Source of the DNA: Mauremys mutica
Lineage: Eukaryota; Chordata; Testudines; Geoemydidae
Assembly (NCBI RefSeq): GCF_020497125.1
Contig: NC_059073.1
Span: forward strand, 11,181,225 to 11,245,224
DNA length: 64,000 nucleotides
Direction of reading: 5' to 3'
A model generated the notes under the pieces. The model worked only from the letters and a program-made list of their open reading frames with translations, had not been told where the DNA came from and did not search any database. The position numbers were made by a program, and so were the translations under genes. Positions 22,074-33,749 of the stretch are shown piece after piece (position 1 is the first letter of the stretch; each line of letters starts with the position of its first letter).

Positions 22074-22560
22074 ATAGAATCATAGAATCATAGACTTTAA
22101 GGTCAGAAGGGACCATTATGATCATCTAGTCTGACCTCCTGCACAATGCCGGCCACAAAATCTTACCCACCCACTCCAGTATCAAACTCCTAACCTATGT
22201 CTGAGCTATTGAAGTCCTCAAATCATGGTTTAACGACTTCAAGGTGCAGAGAATCTTCCAGCAAGTGATCCATGCCCCATGCTGCAGAGGAAGGCAAAAA
22301 AACCCCAGGGCCTCTGCCCATCTGCCCTGGAGGAAAATTCCTTCCTGACCCCAAATATGGTGATCAGCTAAACCCTGAACATGTGGGCAAGACTCACCAG
22401 CCAGACACCCAGGAAAGAATTCTCTGTAGTAACTCAGATCTCACCCCATCTAACATCCCATCACAGGCCACTGGGCATATTTACCACTAGTAGTCAAAGA
22501 TCAATTAATTGCCAAAATTAGGCTATCCCATGATACCATCCCCTCCATAAATGTATAGCT
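22074..22560 (-). mobile_element. CR1 3' UTR, second subfamily
   Basis: Begins at the plus-strand left with 'agaatcatagaatcatag' (ATTCTATG tail reversed), then 'gaccattatgatcatctagtctgacctcctgcacaatgc...ggaggaaaattccttcctgacccca...', the same 3' UTR as the copy at 40190-41889. It abuts the older CR1 directly on its left. Confidence 0.85.
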
Positions 22561-23383
22561 AAAAACAAGTAGCTAAAAAGCTTATAAAAAGGAAGCCAGT
22601 TGTGAACCCCGTGAGCAGTGAACAGAAGAGCAGCAAACGGAGGGAGTTTGCCTAGGGTAAATAAGTTACTTTTTAACACTTTGCCACTGGCTCCTTTGAG
22701 AGACTGGGTACGTGGAAGTACATACAGAAGTGTCCTGCTTAGCTTTCGAAGTTCCTTCAGAAGAATTGGGGGGCTCATAATGAGAAGCCAGGAGTCAAAT
22801 AGCTCAGCAGAGACCCTGATGGCAGCTCTTTAATTCAGCTGTTCTCTAGAGTTCTCATTGTATTTCTAGGCTGGGATTTTTATGTACTTATTTAAGGTGC
22901 TTTTAGGTGTTCTGGATGAGTAAATATACACTCGGTGGTAAAGTCCAATCTAGCATCCAGAAATGGTCTCCTTTCTTGAGGGAATAGTCAACAGCATCAA
23001 AGCTGTTTAGCTTCATTAATGGGGGGAGGGGGAGGTGGAAATGGGTCTCTATGGGATATTAACACCTTTATTTTCTCCCTTTGCAATCCTAAAATAAAAT
23101 TGATGCTGCAGAAAAGAACAGCAGGTGTTTACAGGAGACTGAGCCTTTAACCGTGTAGTTTGGTTCTCAAGACTTACTTGGCCTCCAGGCTAAAGAGTTT
23201 CAGTTATTGTATCATTATATCTAGAAATTTGCGAAGATGATTGTGTCACACCTGGGTGTTATGGGATTCTCTGATAAGGCACTCGAGGGCTGTCTGTTAC
23301 TATTGATGTGTAGAATGGCCCTACCCCAAGGGGGCCACCACCTCTGTTATTAGCCTCTTAGATGCTACCATAAGACAAATCAT
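22561..23383. other. Unassigned sequence
   Basis: 823 bases without gene or recognised repeat. Confidence 0.45.
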
Positions 23384-24190
23384 CGAATCACAGAATTTAA
23401 GGCCAGAAGGGACCCCCAGATCATCTAGTCTGACTCCCTGTATATCAGAGGTCACTAAACACCACCCAGCACCTACCTACTAAACCCAGACCAAAGTGTA
23501 ACAGCCCACAGGAGACTAGACTATTCCATGCCACAGGCAGAGACTAGGAAGGACAGAGGTGCACCAGTACTCGAGGCCCCTGCACTGGCAGGGAAATAAT
23601 TAAGTGAAATATACCCAGATAATCCTGGCAAGTGATCCACCCCCACATGCTGTAGAGCAGGGGTCGGCAACCTTTCAGAAGTGGTGTGCCGAGTCTTCAT
23701 TTATTCACTCGAATTTAAGGTTTCGCGTGCCGGTAATACATTTCAACGTTTTTAGAAGGTCTCGTTCTATAAGTCTATAATATATAACTAAACTATTGTT
23801 GTATGTAAAGTAAAGAAGGTTTTTAAAATGTTTAAGAAGCTTCATTTAAAATTAAATTCAAATGCAGAGCCCCCCGGACCGGTGGCCAGGACCCAGGCAG
23901 TGTGAGTGCCACTGAAAATCAGCTCACGTGCCGCCTTCGGCACACGTGCCATAGGTTGCCTACCCCTGCTGTAGAGGAAGGGGAAAAACCTTCAAGGTCA
24001 CTGCCAATCTGACTGGGGGGAAACATTTTCCTGGCCCTACATCTGGTGATCATTTAGACCCCAAGCATGTGAGTGAGAACCAGCCAGCCATGCATCTGAA
24101 AGAAAGAATTCTCTGTAGCACCTCAGTTCCCCAGCCTACCCAGTGCAGTGTTCCAGATGACAAATAATCAAACACTGAATATTGAGGGCT
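23384..24190 (-). mobile_element. CR1 3' UTR relic with nested hAT MITE
   Basis: 'atcgaatcacagaatttaaggccagaagggaccc...atcatctagtctgactccctgtatatcaga' and, after the MITE, 'ggaaggggaaaaaccttcaaggtcactgccaatctgac...ggaaacattttcctgg' belong to one CR1 3' UTR interrupted at 23658-23968. Confidence 0.8.
23658..23968 (-). mobile_element. 311-bp hAT MITE, copy 2
   Basis: Inverted ends CAGGGGTCGGCAACCTTTC and CATAGGTTGCCTACCCCTG; exact 8-bp duplication CTGTAGAG at 23650-23657 and 23969-23976. Opposite orientation to copies 1 and 3. Confidence 0.95.
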
Positions 24191-24910
24191 GCTAGCATAT
24201 TTTAAGATCTCCATAAAGAAAAAACAATACCCCCCCGCCCACACACACACACCAATCTGTCTAAATCTCTTCAATGTAAAAAAAAAAAAGGTGTTTATTT
24301 TAAGAAAACATGATGGCTGTTGAATTCTGTGCAGTTTGCTGTGTGTTCATGTGCGTATTTAGCAGCTAAAGAGAGTGTAAAAGTGACTGATAGCCTGAAA
24401 TCAAGTGTGTGTGCATAAAAGTGACAGATTACAAGATTTATTGGTCCGGGTAAATAGCTTTTATAATTGCTATTGTTTTTTTTATTAAATTTCCAATTCA
24501 TTTATGCTAAAATGAATCGTATGGATGTTAAAACTTGTGTTCAACTGTTTTATGCTTCGTGTTATGTTTTGGGACGGGAATAGCCACCTACAATAAACTG
24601 CGATTGGTGCTGCTATTCCTCTCAGGCGCCATTTCCCCAGCGTGGGAGGGGGAAGGGACACTTTGCAGGAAAGACAAACATTCACAAGGTGTTTTGATCA
24701 TCCCTGTTACTGTTCTACTGTGGCCTGGTGGTGCCAGAAGAGAAGAGTTTAGGCAAAGGGAGTGGAGTCAGTGGGACAGAAAAATGGAGGAAATCATCAC
24801 CGTGCAGAAGGCCAGCAAGATCCTCCAATTAAGACACATTTAAGGATTACTTCGAGAATTAAAGTGCTGCATTAGCCCTGGGCTAGCTTTTTGCCCAGTG
24901 TGGAATTTCA
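24191..24910. other. Unassigned; short AC run
   Basis: An AC run at 24239-24252 and an A run at 24278-24289. No gene: two opposing open frames around 24535-24843 have no motif. Confidence 0.45.
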
Positions 24911-24918
24911 CACTAATG

Positions 24919-25228
24919 CAGGGGTAGGCAACCTATGGCACATGTGCCAAAGGTGGCACGTGAGCTGATTTTCAGTGGCACTCACACTGCCTGGGTCCTG
25001 GCCACCAGTCCAGGGGGGCTCTGCATTTTAATTTAATTTTAAATGAAGCTTCTTAAACATTTTAAAAACCTTCTTTACTTTACATACAACAATAGTTTAG
25101 TTATATATTATAGACTTATAGAAAGAGACCTTCTTAAAACGTTGAAATGTATTACTGGCACGCGAAATCTTAAATTCGAGTGAATAAATGAAGTCGGCAC
25201 ACCACTTCTGAAAGGTTGCCGACCCCTG
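24919..25228 (+). mobile_element. 311-bp family hAT MITE, copy 3
   Basis: Inverted ends CAGGGGTAGGCAACCTATGG and AAAGGTTGCCGACCCCTG; exact 8-bp duplication CACTAATG at 24911-24918 and 25229-25236. 310 bp. Confidence 0.95.
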
Positions 25229-25236
25229 CACTAATG

Positions 25237-26349
25237 GGTATAACAAAGTAACAGCAGAGCATATTTGTCAGGGGGGTTTATGTTGACACCCTCTTGGTGA
25301 AGAACAGGGATCACGTACGGTCTTTAGAGTCACAAGCAAGTTTTGCTATTTTTGGTAGGGGTGTGGATGGGTTTTTTTTTAAAAAACCCTGAAATGGCAC
25401 AAGCCCACGTTCGGATGCAATTCCACTGATATAAAAGGGCCTTGCACAGTTGCACTGGTATTGTTTGTACTCCTAAATGTAGGGAAATAAGCTATACACT
25501 AGTACAAGCACAACCTAGTGGATTGTGCTGCTGTAACTATAACAGTCTGGTTAAAGAGGCATAATTTTTGTTCTTAGACAAGCCCATAGACAAGAGAAAT
25601 CTTGCAATACACAGTGGCCAGATTAAACCATTAATCCCAGTTTTTGAGATGTTACCAGTTTCAGTAATATCGTCTACACTTAAGATAGGGCAGTGGTAAT
25701 ACCTCTAAAACCAGACTGAGCTTTTGAAGCGAGTCCATTGTAACTTTAAAAAAAAAAATTGAGATTGTGTCTTCTGAGTTAACACGCTGCATGTCTTAGA
25801 ATCAGTAATCAGTGCTAATAAGTACAATCACATCCTCATCATAATGCTGCTGAGTCATTGATTTGGGGGATTTCAGATTGAAAGTGTGGACTGGTTCCTT
25901 AGAGGCAGCATCACGAGTTCATTTTTATTTTTAAACTTGCAATTAACTAAGAGGGGTCCCTATTTATTCTGCAAGAGCAAGGACGATAAAGCGCAGACAT
26001 GGCAAAAAGCCAGGGTAGCCATCAATAACCCAGTGCACTATATTTAATGATATTGGGACCACCCTTGGGGAATTTGTACAGTCTTAATCCATCTTGTCAC
26101 TGTGCTTGTTGAAAGTAGTGCATTATGAAGCGCTGGCTTAAAGCTCTGGCTTAAAAAGATTTGGAGCCTGATTCCAGGCTCATTTTTCACCAGTTTTACA
26201 TAGGGATAACTTCGCTGAGTTCAGTGGCATTACAACTGATTTGCACTGGTATAAAACTAGATCCGAATCAGAACCCTTGGTAAATAACATTAGCAGTATG
26301 AAAGGCCCATTTGCTGTATAGAACAACCAGCTTTTATATATTGCCTCTT
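25237..26349. other. Unassigned; one palindromic repeat
   Basis: At 26163-26278 'ggagcctgattccaggctc' faces 'ccgaatcagaaccc' around 'ccagttttacataggg...gcactggtataaaact', a small inverted-repeat element of the same type as 19319-19398. The rest has no recognisable feature. Confidence 0.45.
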
Positions 26350-26460
26350 TCATCGGTAGAGCTCAAAAGCACCTTACAAAAGTGTCATTATCCCCAGTAT
26401 AGAGATGCGGGAAAATGAAACACAGGAAGGTTAGAGCCAATTTTCAGGCTAGCAGTGCAT
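26350..26460 (-). repeat. MIR-type SINE fragment
   Basis: 'agctcaaaagcaccttacaaaagtgtcattatccccagtatagagatgcgggaaaa...cacaggaaggtt' is the reversed 3' half of MIR. Confidence 0.6.
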
Positions 26461-26859
26461 AGAATTAGATGCCTAACCCCACACTTAGACAGTTCATTTA
26501 GTGGCCTGATTTTCAGATGCACTGAGGTCCTGCGCTTCCCAATTTTTTCACTGTTGGTGCTCAGTGCCGCTCTCAAGTCACTTTTGAAAATAAGACTTAG
26601 GCTCCTGAGTCAGTTAGGTGTTGCAATGCTGAGAAGACCAGTGTTTAAATACCTCTAAAAACCTAGCCCTGAGTCTCTAAATGGCCCTTGGTCTCTATGG
26701 GCTAATACTCCTTCTGTTCCACACATTGGCTATTTAGCCTGGAAGCTCTCGCTGTGTTCATAGAGTGTCCAACACAAGGAGACCCCCCATCTTGGATGGG
26801 GCCTCTAAAAGCTACTGTCACAGAAGCAATAGAAATTTATTTAAAGGAACCATGGTGGA

Positions 26860-26982
26860 CCAGGTTTCAGAGGGGTAGCCGTGTTAGTCTGCATCAGCAA
26901 AAAGAATGAGGAGTACTTATGGCACGTTAGAGAATAACAAATTTATTCTCCCAATAAATAAATAAACTCCTCATTCTTTTTG
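26860..26982. mobile_element. Fold-back Penelope-like 3' end fragment
   Basis: The left arm 'tttcagaggggtagccgtgttagtctgcatcagc' is a minus-orientation Penelope 3' end, and 'agaatgaggag' is repeated inverted as 'ctcctcattct' at the right end. The 9-bp CATGGTGGA flanks it exactly (26851-26859 and 26983-26991). Confidence 0.75.
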
Positions 26983-27051
26983 CATGGTGGAACAGTCATC
27001 GGAGTCTTACACCTGCCTCTGAAGTAGTACATACAAAGGCAGGAGGACTTT

Positions 27052-27148
27052 TCATAGAATATCAGGGTTGGAAGGGACCTCAGGAGGTCATCTAGTCCAA
27101 CCTTTGTCCTGTTCTGATATGCAAATTCCTATGCTTGTACCGCTCCAG
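27052..27148 (-). mobile_element. CR1 3' end scrap
   Basis: 'tcatagaatatcagggttggaagggacctcaggaggtcatctagtccaac' is the reverse of the commonest CR1 3' tail; ends against the next CR1 at about 27149. Confidence 0.85.
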
Positions 27149-27995
27149 AAAATAAGAACATAAGAACATAAGAAAGGCCGTACCGGGTCAGACCAAAGGT
27201 CCATCTAGCCCAGTATCTGTCTACCGACAGTGGCCAATGCCAGGTGCCCCAGAGGGAGTGAACCTAACAGGCAATGATCAAGTGATCTCTCTCCTGCCAT
27301 CCATCTCCATCCTCTGACGAACAGAGGCTAGGGACACCATTCTTACCCATCCTGGCTAATAGCCATTTATGGACTTAGCCACCATGAATTTATCCAGTCC
27401 CCTTTTAAACATTGTTATAGTCCTAGCCTTCACAACCTCCTCAGGTAAGGAGTTCCACAAGTTGACTGTGCGCTGCGTGAAGAAGAACTTCCTTTTATTT
27501 GTTTTAAACCTGCTGCCTATTAATTTCATTTGGTGACCCCTAGTTCTTGTATTATGGGAATAAGTAAATAACTTTTCCTTATCCACTTTCTCAACACCAC
27601 TCATGATTTTATATACCTCTATCATGTCCCCCCTTAATCTTCTCTTTTCCAAACTGAAGAGTCCTAGCCTCTTTAATCTTTCCTCATATGGGACCCTCTC
27701 TAAACCCCTAATCATTTTAGTTGCTCTTTTCTGAACCTTTTCTAGTGCTAGAATATCTTTTTTGAGGTGAGGAGACCACATCTGTACACAGTATTCGAGA
27801 TGTGGGCGTACCATGGATTTCTATAAGGGCAATAATATATTCTCAGTCTTATTCTCTATCCCCTTTTTAATGATTCCTAACATCCTGTTTGCTTTTTTGA
27901 CCGCCTCTGCACACTGTGCGGACATCTTCAGAGAACTATCCACGATAACTCCAAGATCTTTTTCCTGACTCGTTGTAGCTAAATTAGCCCCCGAT
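27149..27995 (-). pseudogene. CR1 LINE, C-terminal part of ORF2
   Basis: On the minus strand a frame open for 152 codons (27814-27356) encodes the CR1 C-terminal region: '[18 protein letters not shown]', '[12 protein letters not shown]', '[17 protein letters not shown]' and '[17 protein letters not shown]'. The FADD catalytic block lies upstream and is missing, so the copy is 5'-truncated near 27995. The 3' UTR runs to 'ctgacccggtacggcctttcttatgttcttatg' at 27149. This is the same subfamily as 11727-13230 but much better preserved, so it inserted later. Confidence 0.9.
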
Positions 27996-28759
27996 AAATG
28001 GCAATATATAGTGAACCTTCAGCCCAAATACTGAGTGTTCACTCAGTCTTTACCCAGGCAAAACTCCCACTGGTTAGGATACTCAGCAAAGACTTGAAGA
28101 TTTGGCTTGTTATCTGGAGGGAATGGACATGTCTAATATGTCTTTTTATTTAACCTTTCCGACATTATTTTGTTACAGTGAAGTACGTGTTTCATTCTTC
28201 ACCACCACCACCATCTCAGTGTGACGACTGGAGATGAAAGTTTATCCCGCAGGTTTATTATTCCTCGAGAAAACAAATTACTGCCTGACATTCACCCATC
28301 GCTCTCTCTTTCAATATCCTTAAATGATTCTCCCACTAGCTCCTCGATGTTCATCTTGTTTGCGTCTTGTGGAGGCTGACAGCAGTCAGAAATTCAAACA
28401 GGTGCCGCTTTTCTCTAAGACAAAGAGGTTAAGGCTCAACGCGAGACTGCACAGAGGAGATGGGAATAGGTGTCCAGAAACAACTTCGCCAGCTGGCGTC
28501 AAATATGCACATCTGGAGGGGACTGTGCGGGGCAGACGTGTTGCTCACCAGCATGGAACAAAGCTTGACATGCAGATGACAACTGCGGAGAGATGATGGG
28601 TGGGGGGAGTGGAGGACGTGAGATGCAGAGATGGAAGCAGAGCTAAAAATGTCTCTCAAAGGAAAGAGCTAAACAAGTTCAAGAGACAGATTTTATCCTA
28701 GCCAGGTACTTCATATAGCCTCATGCTCTAGTACCATAGCTCATCACAACCCCCTGTGA
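27996..28759. other. Unassigned sequence
   Basis: 764 bases without recognised feature; a 'caccaccaccaccat' run at 28200-28214 only. Confidence 0.45.
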
Positions 28760-28866
28760 GGGAGGGTTGGGCATTATCGCCATTTTACAGATCGGGAATT
28801 AAGGCACTGAATTTAGATTCCGATTGGTTCAGTGTCACACAAGAAGTCTGCACCTGAGGTGAAAAA
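28760..28866 (-). repeat. MIR-type SINE fragment
   Basis: 'gggcattatcgccattttacagatcgggaa...cagtgtcacacaagaagtctgcac' matches reversed MIR. Confidence 0.7.
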
Positions 28867-28867
28867 T

Positions 28868-29228
28868 TCATAGAATCATAGAAGATTAGGGTTGGAAGGG
28901 ACCTCAGTAGGTCATCTAATCCAACCCCCTGCTCAAAGCAGAACCAATTCCCAACTAAATCGTCCCAGCCAGGGCTTTGTCAAGCCTGACCTTAAAAACC
29001 TCCAAGGAAGGAGATTCCACCACCTCCCTAGGTAACCCATTCCATTGCTTCACCACCCTCCTAGTGAAAAGGTTTTTCCTAATATCCAACCTAAACCTCC
29101 CCCACTGCAACTTGAGACCATTACTCCTTGTTCTGTCATCTGGTACCACTGAGAACAGCCCAGCTCCATCCTCTTTGGAACCCCCCTTCAAGTAGTTGAA
29201 AGCAGCTATCAACCTGCCCCCCCTCAAT
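28868..29228 (-). pseudogene. CR1 LINE 3' fragment with ORF2 C-terminus
   Basis: A 90-codon minus-strand frame (29227-28955) ends the CR1 ORF2: '[27 protein letters not shown]' then a short stop-terminated tail. The 3' UTR ends in 'ttctatgattctatgaatt' at 28868. Truncated within ORF2 at 29228. Confidence 0.9.
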
Positions 29229-29679
29229 TAAACCCAAGCCTCTGACTATTGCCCAATCCATGAGACCATCCTCTGGTCCACTTGCTAGCCTCCAATAGGC
29301 TGCTGAGTCAAAGTGATTAAGAAGGATTGAGACAGGCTGAAGGAAGATTGTGATGGAATGGGAACAAAATGCCCAGGATGACTGAATGCAGAGGAAGGGA
29401 CAGATAAAAGCAAGGAGGGTGGTGTGTGGTGGTATAAGAGGAGCTTTCTACAAGCCCTTCTGGCCTTGATTGGGTGGAGAGAAGGTTAAATTCACATTCA
29501 GATGAATCCTTTCAGAGCTCTCCAGAGGCCCATGAACTGCTGGCATGCCAGGGATAGAAGAACATTGCTCTGGCTAGTACCTTGCCAAACTAAGGAGCCT
29601 GGCTGTCATCAGCACGCTTGATAAATAAAATGAATTCTTCACCCAACATTGTAAAAACATCTCAACAATTTACTTTACA
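29229..29679. other. Unassigned sequence
   Basis: 451 bases; nothing recognised. Confidence 0.4.
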
Positions 29680-29950
29680 TAAGGACGGCCCTACTGGGTC
29701 AGACCAATGGTCTATCTAGTGGAGTATCCTGGCTTCTGATGGTAGGTGCTTCAGAGGGAATGAACAGAAGAGACAATCGTCAAGTGATCCATCCCCTGTC
29801 GCCCTTTCCCAGTTTCTGGCAAACAGGCTAGGGACACTTCAGAACCTGGTGTTGCATCCCTGCCCATCCTGGCTAGTAGCCATTGATGGACCTATCCGCC
29901 AGGAACATACATAGTTCTTTTTTGAACCCTGTTATAGGTGTGGCCTTTCT
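29680..29950 (-). mobile_element. CR1 3' UTR fragment
   Basis: 'aaggacggccctactgggtcagaccaatggtctatctag...ggtgcttcagagggaatgaacagaa' is the reversed 3' UTR of the cttatgac-type CR1 subfamily. Confidence 0.85.
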
Positions 29951-30289
29951 TTACTTTCCCAGCTGAAGAATCTATTTGCCCACTTCCGTGCCACTCACCA
30001 TGGGGATAACTTTGGAAAAAACATCCCAAAATGACTTGGCCCCAGTGGACAGCGGAGGGGAATTATTTCAGGATTCGCTGTTCCCATAGCTCCTCTTGGC
30101 AGCATCTTATCCAGTCCCAGAATCTTGCCGAACATCATTTCCGCAGGGTTATCCCTTATGCAGAGTGTGATAAGCTCCCTGGGACCGTTTGCAAGTAGTA
30201 CTTAGCAGTGACTGTTCTTTTAGCCACGTGACTTCCCTGACTTTGGGCCACATCTTGAATGGTTCAAGCTCATGGGCTGATGCGTGAAC
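29951..30289. other. Unassigned sequence
   Basis: 339 bases; nothing recognised. Confidence 0.4.
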
Positions 30290-30640
30290 TGCTGGCTGGG
30301 GGAGACTAATCCCCAGACCCGCCCCTTCTGCCCAAGGACCCGCCCCTTCTGCCTGAGGCCCCACCCCTTCCATCCGAGGATCTGCTGGAGCCAAGTCCCT
30401 TCCCCCCACCGGAGCCCAAGCCACCCCCCACCAAGGCCACTGGCCCAGTCCTTTGGCTAGTCCCCCAGCCCCCCAAAAGCACTGGGAGGGTGCACGGCTG
30501 CAGCCCCCCCCAGCACCGGACCGTGGGAAGATGGGCTGCAGGCAGCCCCAGCCCCAGAGCACTAGGGTCTGGACTTGGAGCTGGGAGGAGGACTGGAGCC
30601 ACAGCCACATGCAGAGAGCATCACAGCAGGGGCAGGGTCA
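30290..30640. mobile_element. GC-rich transposon-like block
   Basis: Three tandem-like 'cccgccccttctgcc' variants (30318-30371) followed by C-rich text resemble the interior of the GC-rich hAT MITEs. Neither terminus nor a target duplication was found, so the class is tentative. Confidence 0.35.
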
Positions 30641-32061
30641 CACCTCGCTATTTGGGGAGGAAACGCCTCCCCCTGCCTATGCGACCCGCCACCCATGTTC
30701 AAGCCAGAGGGACTGTTATGATCTTCTCGTCTGACTTCCCGTCTAACTCAGCCCAGAGAATATCTATCGCCCTGTAGTTCCCAGCACATCGTGGTTGAAC
30801 TAGGCCATCTCTTTTCAGTCAGACATCAGGTCTTGACGTAGGAGTCCACCGCATCCCTTGTCAACCTGCTCCATTAGCGAATTGCTCTCACGGTTAAAAA
30901 TGTACGGAGACACCTATGTTTTGTTCTACCCTCACCAATGTTGATCCAGGAGAATACATCCTGGTCTCAGGTCATTCCTAAGCAGCTGGGCTCCGTACTG
31001 CAAAGACCAGGCTTGCAGCACATGACAGTTTTTGATTGGGTTTTTTTTTGCTGGGGATGAATGATTCCAGTCCAGCCTCTCCTTTGCTTCATCCTTTAGA
31101 ATGGGGGCAGCTGCTGCCTCTTGGTAAACAAGCATTGAGAGGGCGGCGAGAATGGGCCCACCCTACCACCATGCAGGCAACACTCTACAGGAGTAAAAGA
31201 TGCGCAGCCCTTTCAGCATCCAACCGGCTTCTTCCCGTCAACAAATTCAAAACGTATCAGACCACGACGGAAAAGCATCCAGCTCCAAAGTACCGGGGAG
31301 TTTTATCCCTTGTCATTCACCTGAGGTCCTGAGGCAAGCAAGCAATAAATAAATAAATAAAATAACAACCTGTCAGCAGCACCTTTTATGTGTCATTCCC
31401 GGGGGAAATGGACAAATGGAAGATTTGTCCTTTGTTATCCGACCTATAACTAAGACAGGAGGATGGTATTTTTCTTAGGCGTCAGACAAGCATACAGTGG
31501 CAATCCAGCACTTAAGCTAAATATAGACAAGCCAGCCACCCACTAAGAAGAAATAAATGTTAAAAAAAAAACAAACCCAGAAACAACAGCGGAGGCGATG
31601 TGCGGTTTTGAATGGCTGGAGCTTTTAAAGGGTGCTTTGATGGCAAATACAGCTATCAACGGATGCAGCTGGACAAATCCCGAGAGAGCACGGCTGACAA
31701 GCTCCGTCTGCAAAAGCAAGAAGATGGTGGAAAAAATAAAGACATGGAAAAGTTCTAAGAGCTTTGGGTAAACTTACATAGGTATAGCACGAGTCTTCCT
31801 TCTGCTGCAGTTCCTGGCACAAATAAAGATATATCTTTCATGTAAGCGTCCCTCTCTGCTCCAGGAGGTAAGTGTTTGGGAGATGCTATCCTATGCAAGT
31901 TGGAATGAGTTATTTGCTCTAGCAAGCTGGCATGGAGGTATATTGCCTACTGATTAGAGCAAAGGATTTAGTAGCTTTCAAGGTAATTTGTTCCCTCATC
32001 ATAGTTTACAAATGCTAATGAACTTACTTTCACAGCACCCATTTTACAGGTAGGGAAGATT
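30641..32061. other. Unassigned; one (TAAA)n run
   Basis: A microsatellite of AAAT units lies at 31343-31365. No gene: short overlapping open frames on both strands without motifs. Confidence 0.45.
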
Positions 32062-32240
32062 ATAGAACATCAGGGTTGGAAGGGACCTCAGCAAATCATC
32101 TAGTCCAATCTGCTGCTCAAAGCAGGACTGATCCTCAGACAGATTTTTACCCCAGTTCCCTAAATGGTCCCCTGAAGGATTGAGCTCATAACTCTGGGGT
32201 TAGTAGGCCAACACTCAAACCACTGAGCTATCCCTCTCCC
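32062..32240 (-). repeat. Tortoise-type tRNA-derived SINE
   Basis: On the minus strand: the A-box-like ATAGCTCAGTGGTTTGAG head, 'ccccagagttatgagctcaatcc' (B-box region), then a CR1-like tail ending 'caaccctgatgttctata'. The tail is of the commonest CR1 type ('gaggtcccttccaaccctgat'), slightly different from the SINEs at 50623 and 51874. Confidence 0.85.
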
Positions 32241-32670
32241 TAAAGTCATTAATACATTGGCTGGGAATCACACCTAGGTCAACTGCTTGGAGGGCAGGGT
32301 TGCTCACCAGTATCCCACCAATGCATGAAGTGGCTTGCTCTATGTGATAGTGGGGTTCAGTGGTAAAGCTGGGTGTCATGGTGTCTGATATGTGGCTCAC
32401 AACTGGGAGTGCCAATCTCAGGTCAGAAAACAGGGTAGATCCCCCCAAACTGGGGGTTTTCTATACTTAGATGTAAGCAGAGTCAGGATGAGATCTACCC
32501 TGACATCTGGTGGTACATTATGAGGAGTGGGCAAAGGAATTTTAGGAATGTGCATTTGCATTGGTAAACCCACTCCACTTAGCATAACACACAGCAGCAT
32601 GGGATGGTTATTTTCACGCTGTGGAATCCCCAATTTCTTTGTTATTGGGGCAGGAAGGAAAAAAAAGGGC

Positions 32671-33749
32671 TGTTACCTTAATTATGTGAATGAGGAACTA
32701 TGAGACTGCTTTATGACAGAAATGACTCAACCTACATTAAATAGTACTTGCTAGACAAGGGACATGGGTTCCAAAAGCCAGTGAAGGGAGAGAGGCTGGG
32801 GACTGGTGTGTGTACCTGATGGTATGGGCCCCTTTTGAGGGCCTGGAACACCAATTGCACATTCTCCTCTCTCCACTGTTAAAGAGCAGAGCTAATTTTG
32901 AATCCTTTAGGAGTCCATCTGGAGGCTGCTGACCTGAATTCACGTTGGGCCAAGGTGGCACTTGGGGCTTCTCTACTACAAGTTGAAACCCCTAAGAGCT
33001 GAAATCACTAACAGAGCTAAGCTTACTGAGCTGAGATCACTGAGTGGGGGAGCCTGAAGATTGATCGCTAAGCAGCTGGCAGAGCGGAGCAGTCTGCAGC
33101 ACGTTGGCGCAGCCTGCGGAACAGTGAGCAGTGTGGAGCAGTTCGCGTGGACGGCTGATGCGGTTCACGGGTCGGCTGGAGGAGCGGCACAGCTGATGGA
33201 GTGGAGCCAGTCGTGGTGAAGGCTACAGCAGAACTCCACGGAGAAGCAGGGCAGTCGGCCCTGGCCCACGTAAGGTGTCCCTTAACACCCTGTGTGTGCC
33301 CCCCCCCATTTCCACCCAGGCTGGGGGGGGTAAAACTCTGCAGATAAACTTTTGAACTCTGGGGTGGCACTGACCAGAGACAGAGACTCTTGGGTTGTTG
33401 GACTTTGGGGTGATTGGACTTAAGACCCTAAGGGAGAAAGGACAGTGCCAAATGTACTTGGAGGTGGGCTTTTTGCTTATGGTTTGTGTACAGTCCTGTT
33501 TGTGGTGTCTCTCCAACGTGATGCCGCATTGTTTCCCTCCTTTATTAAAAGGATTTTGCTACACTCGGACTCTGTGCTTGCGAGTGGGGAAGTATTGCCT
33601 CCTAGAGGCGCCCGGGGGGGTGTTAGGTAATTGTCCCAGGTCACTGGGTGGGGGCTCGAGCCGGTTTTGCATTGTGTTATTGAAACGGAACCCCTGGATA
33701 CTGAACCTGGCCCTTGTTGCTGCCAACTCAGAGGGGCAGAAGGGTTACA
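32671..33749 (+). repeat. Candidate solo LTR
   Basis: The block starts TGTTAC and ends GTTACA, has an ATTAAA signal at 33544-33549 about 200 bases before the end and a GC-rich tract (33060-33250) in the middle, the plan of a long Ty3/gypsy LTR. No flanking duplication was found and no internal retroviral domain follows, so both boundaries are tentative. The open frames at 33395-33834 cross the polyadenylation signal and carry no motif. Confidence 0.4.
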
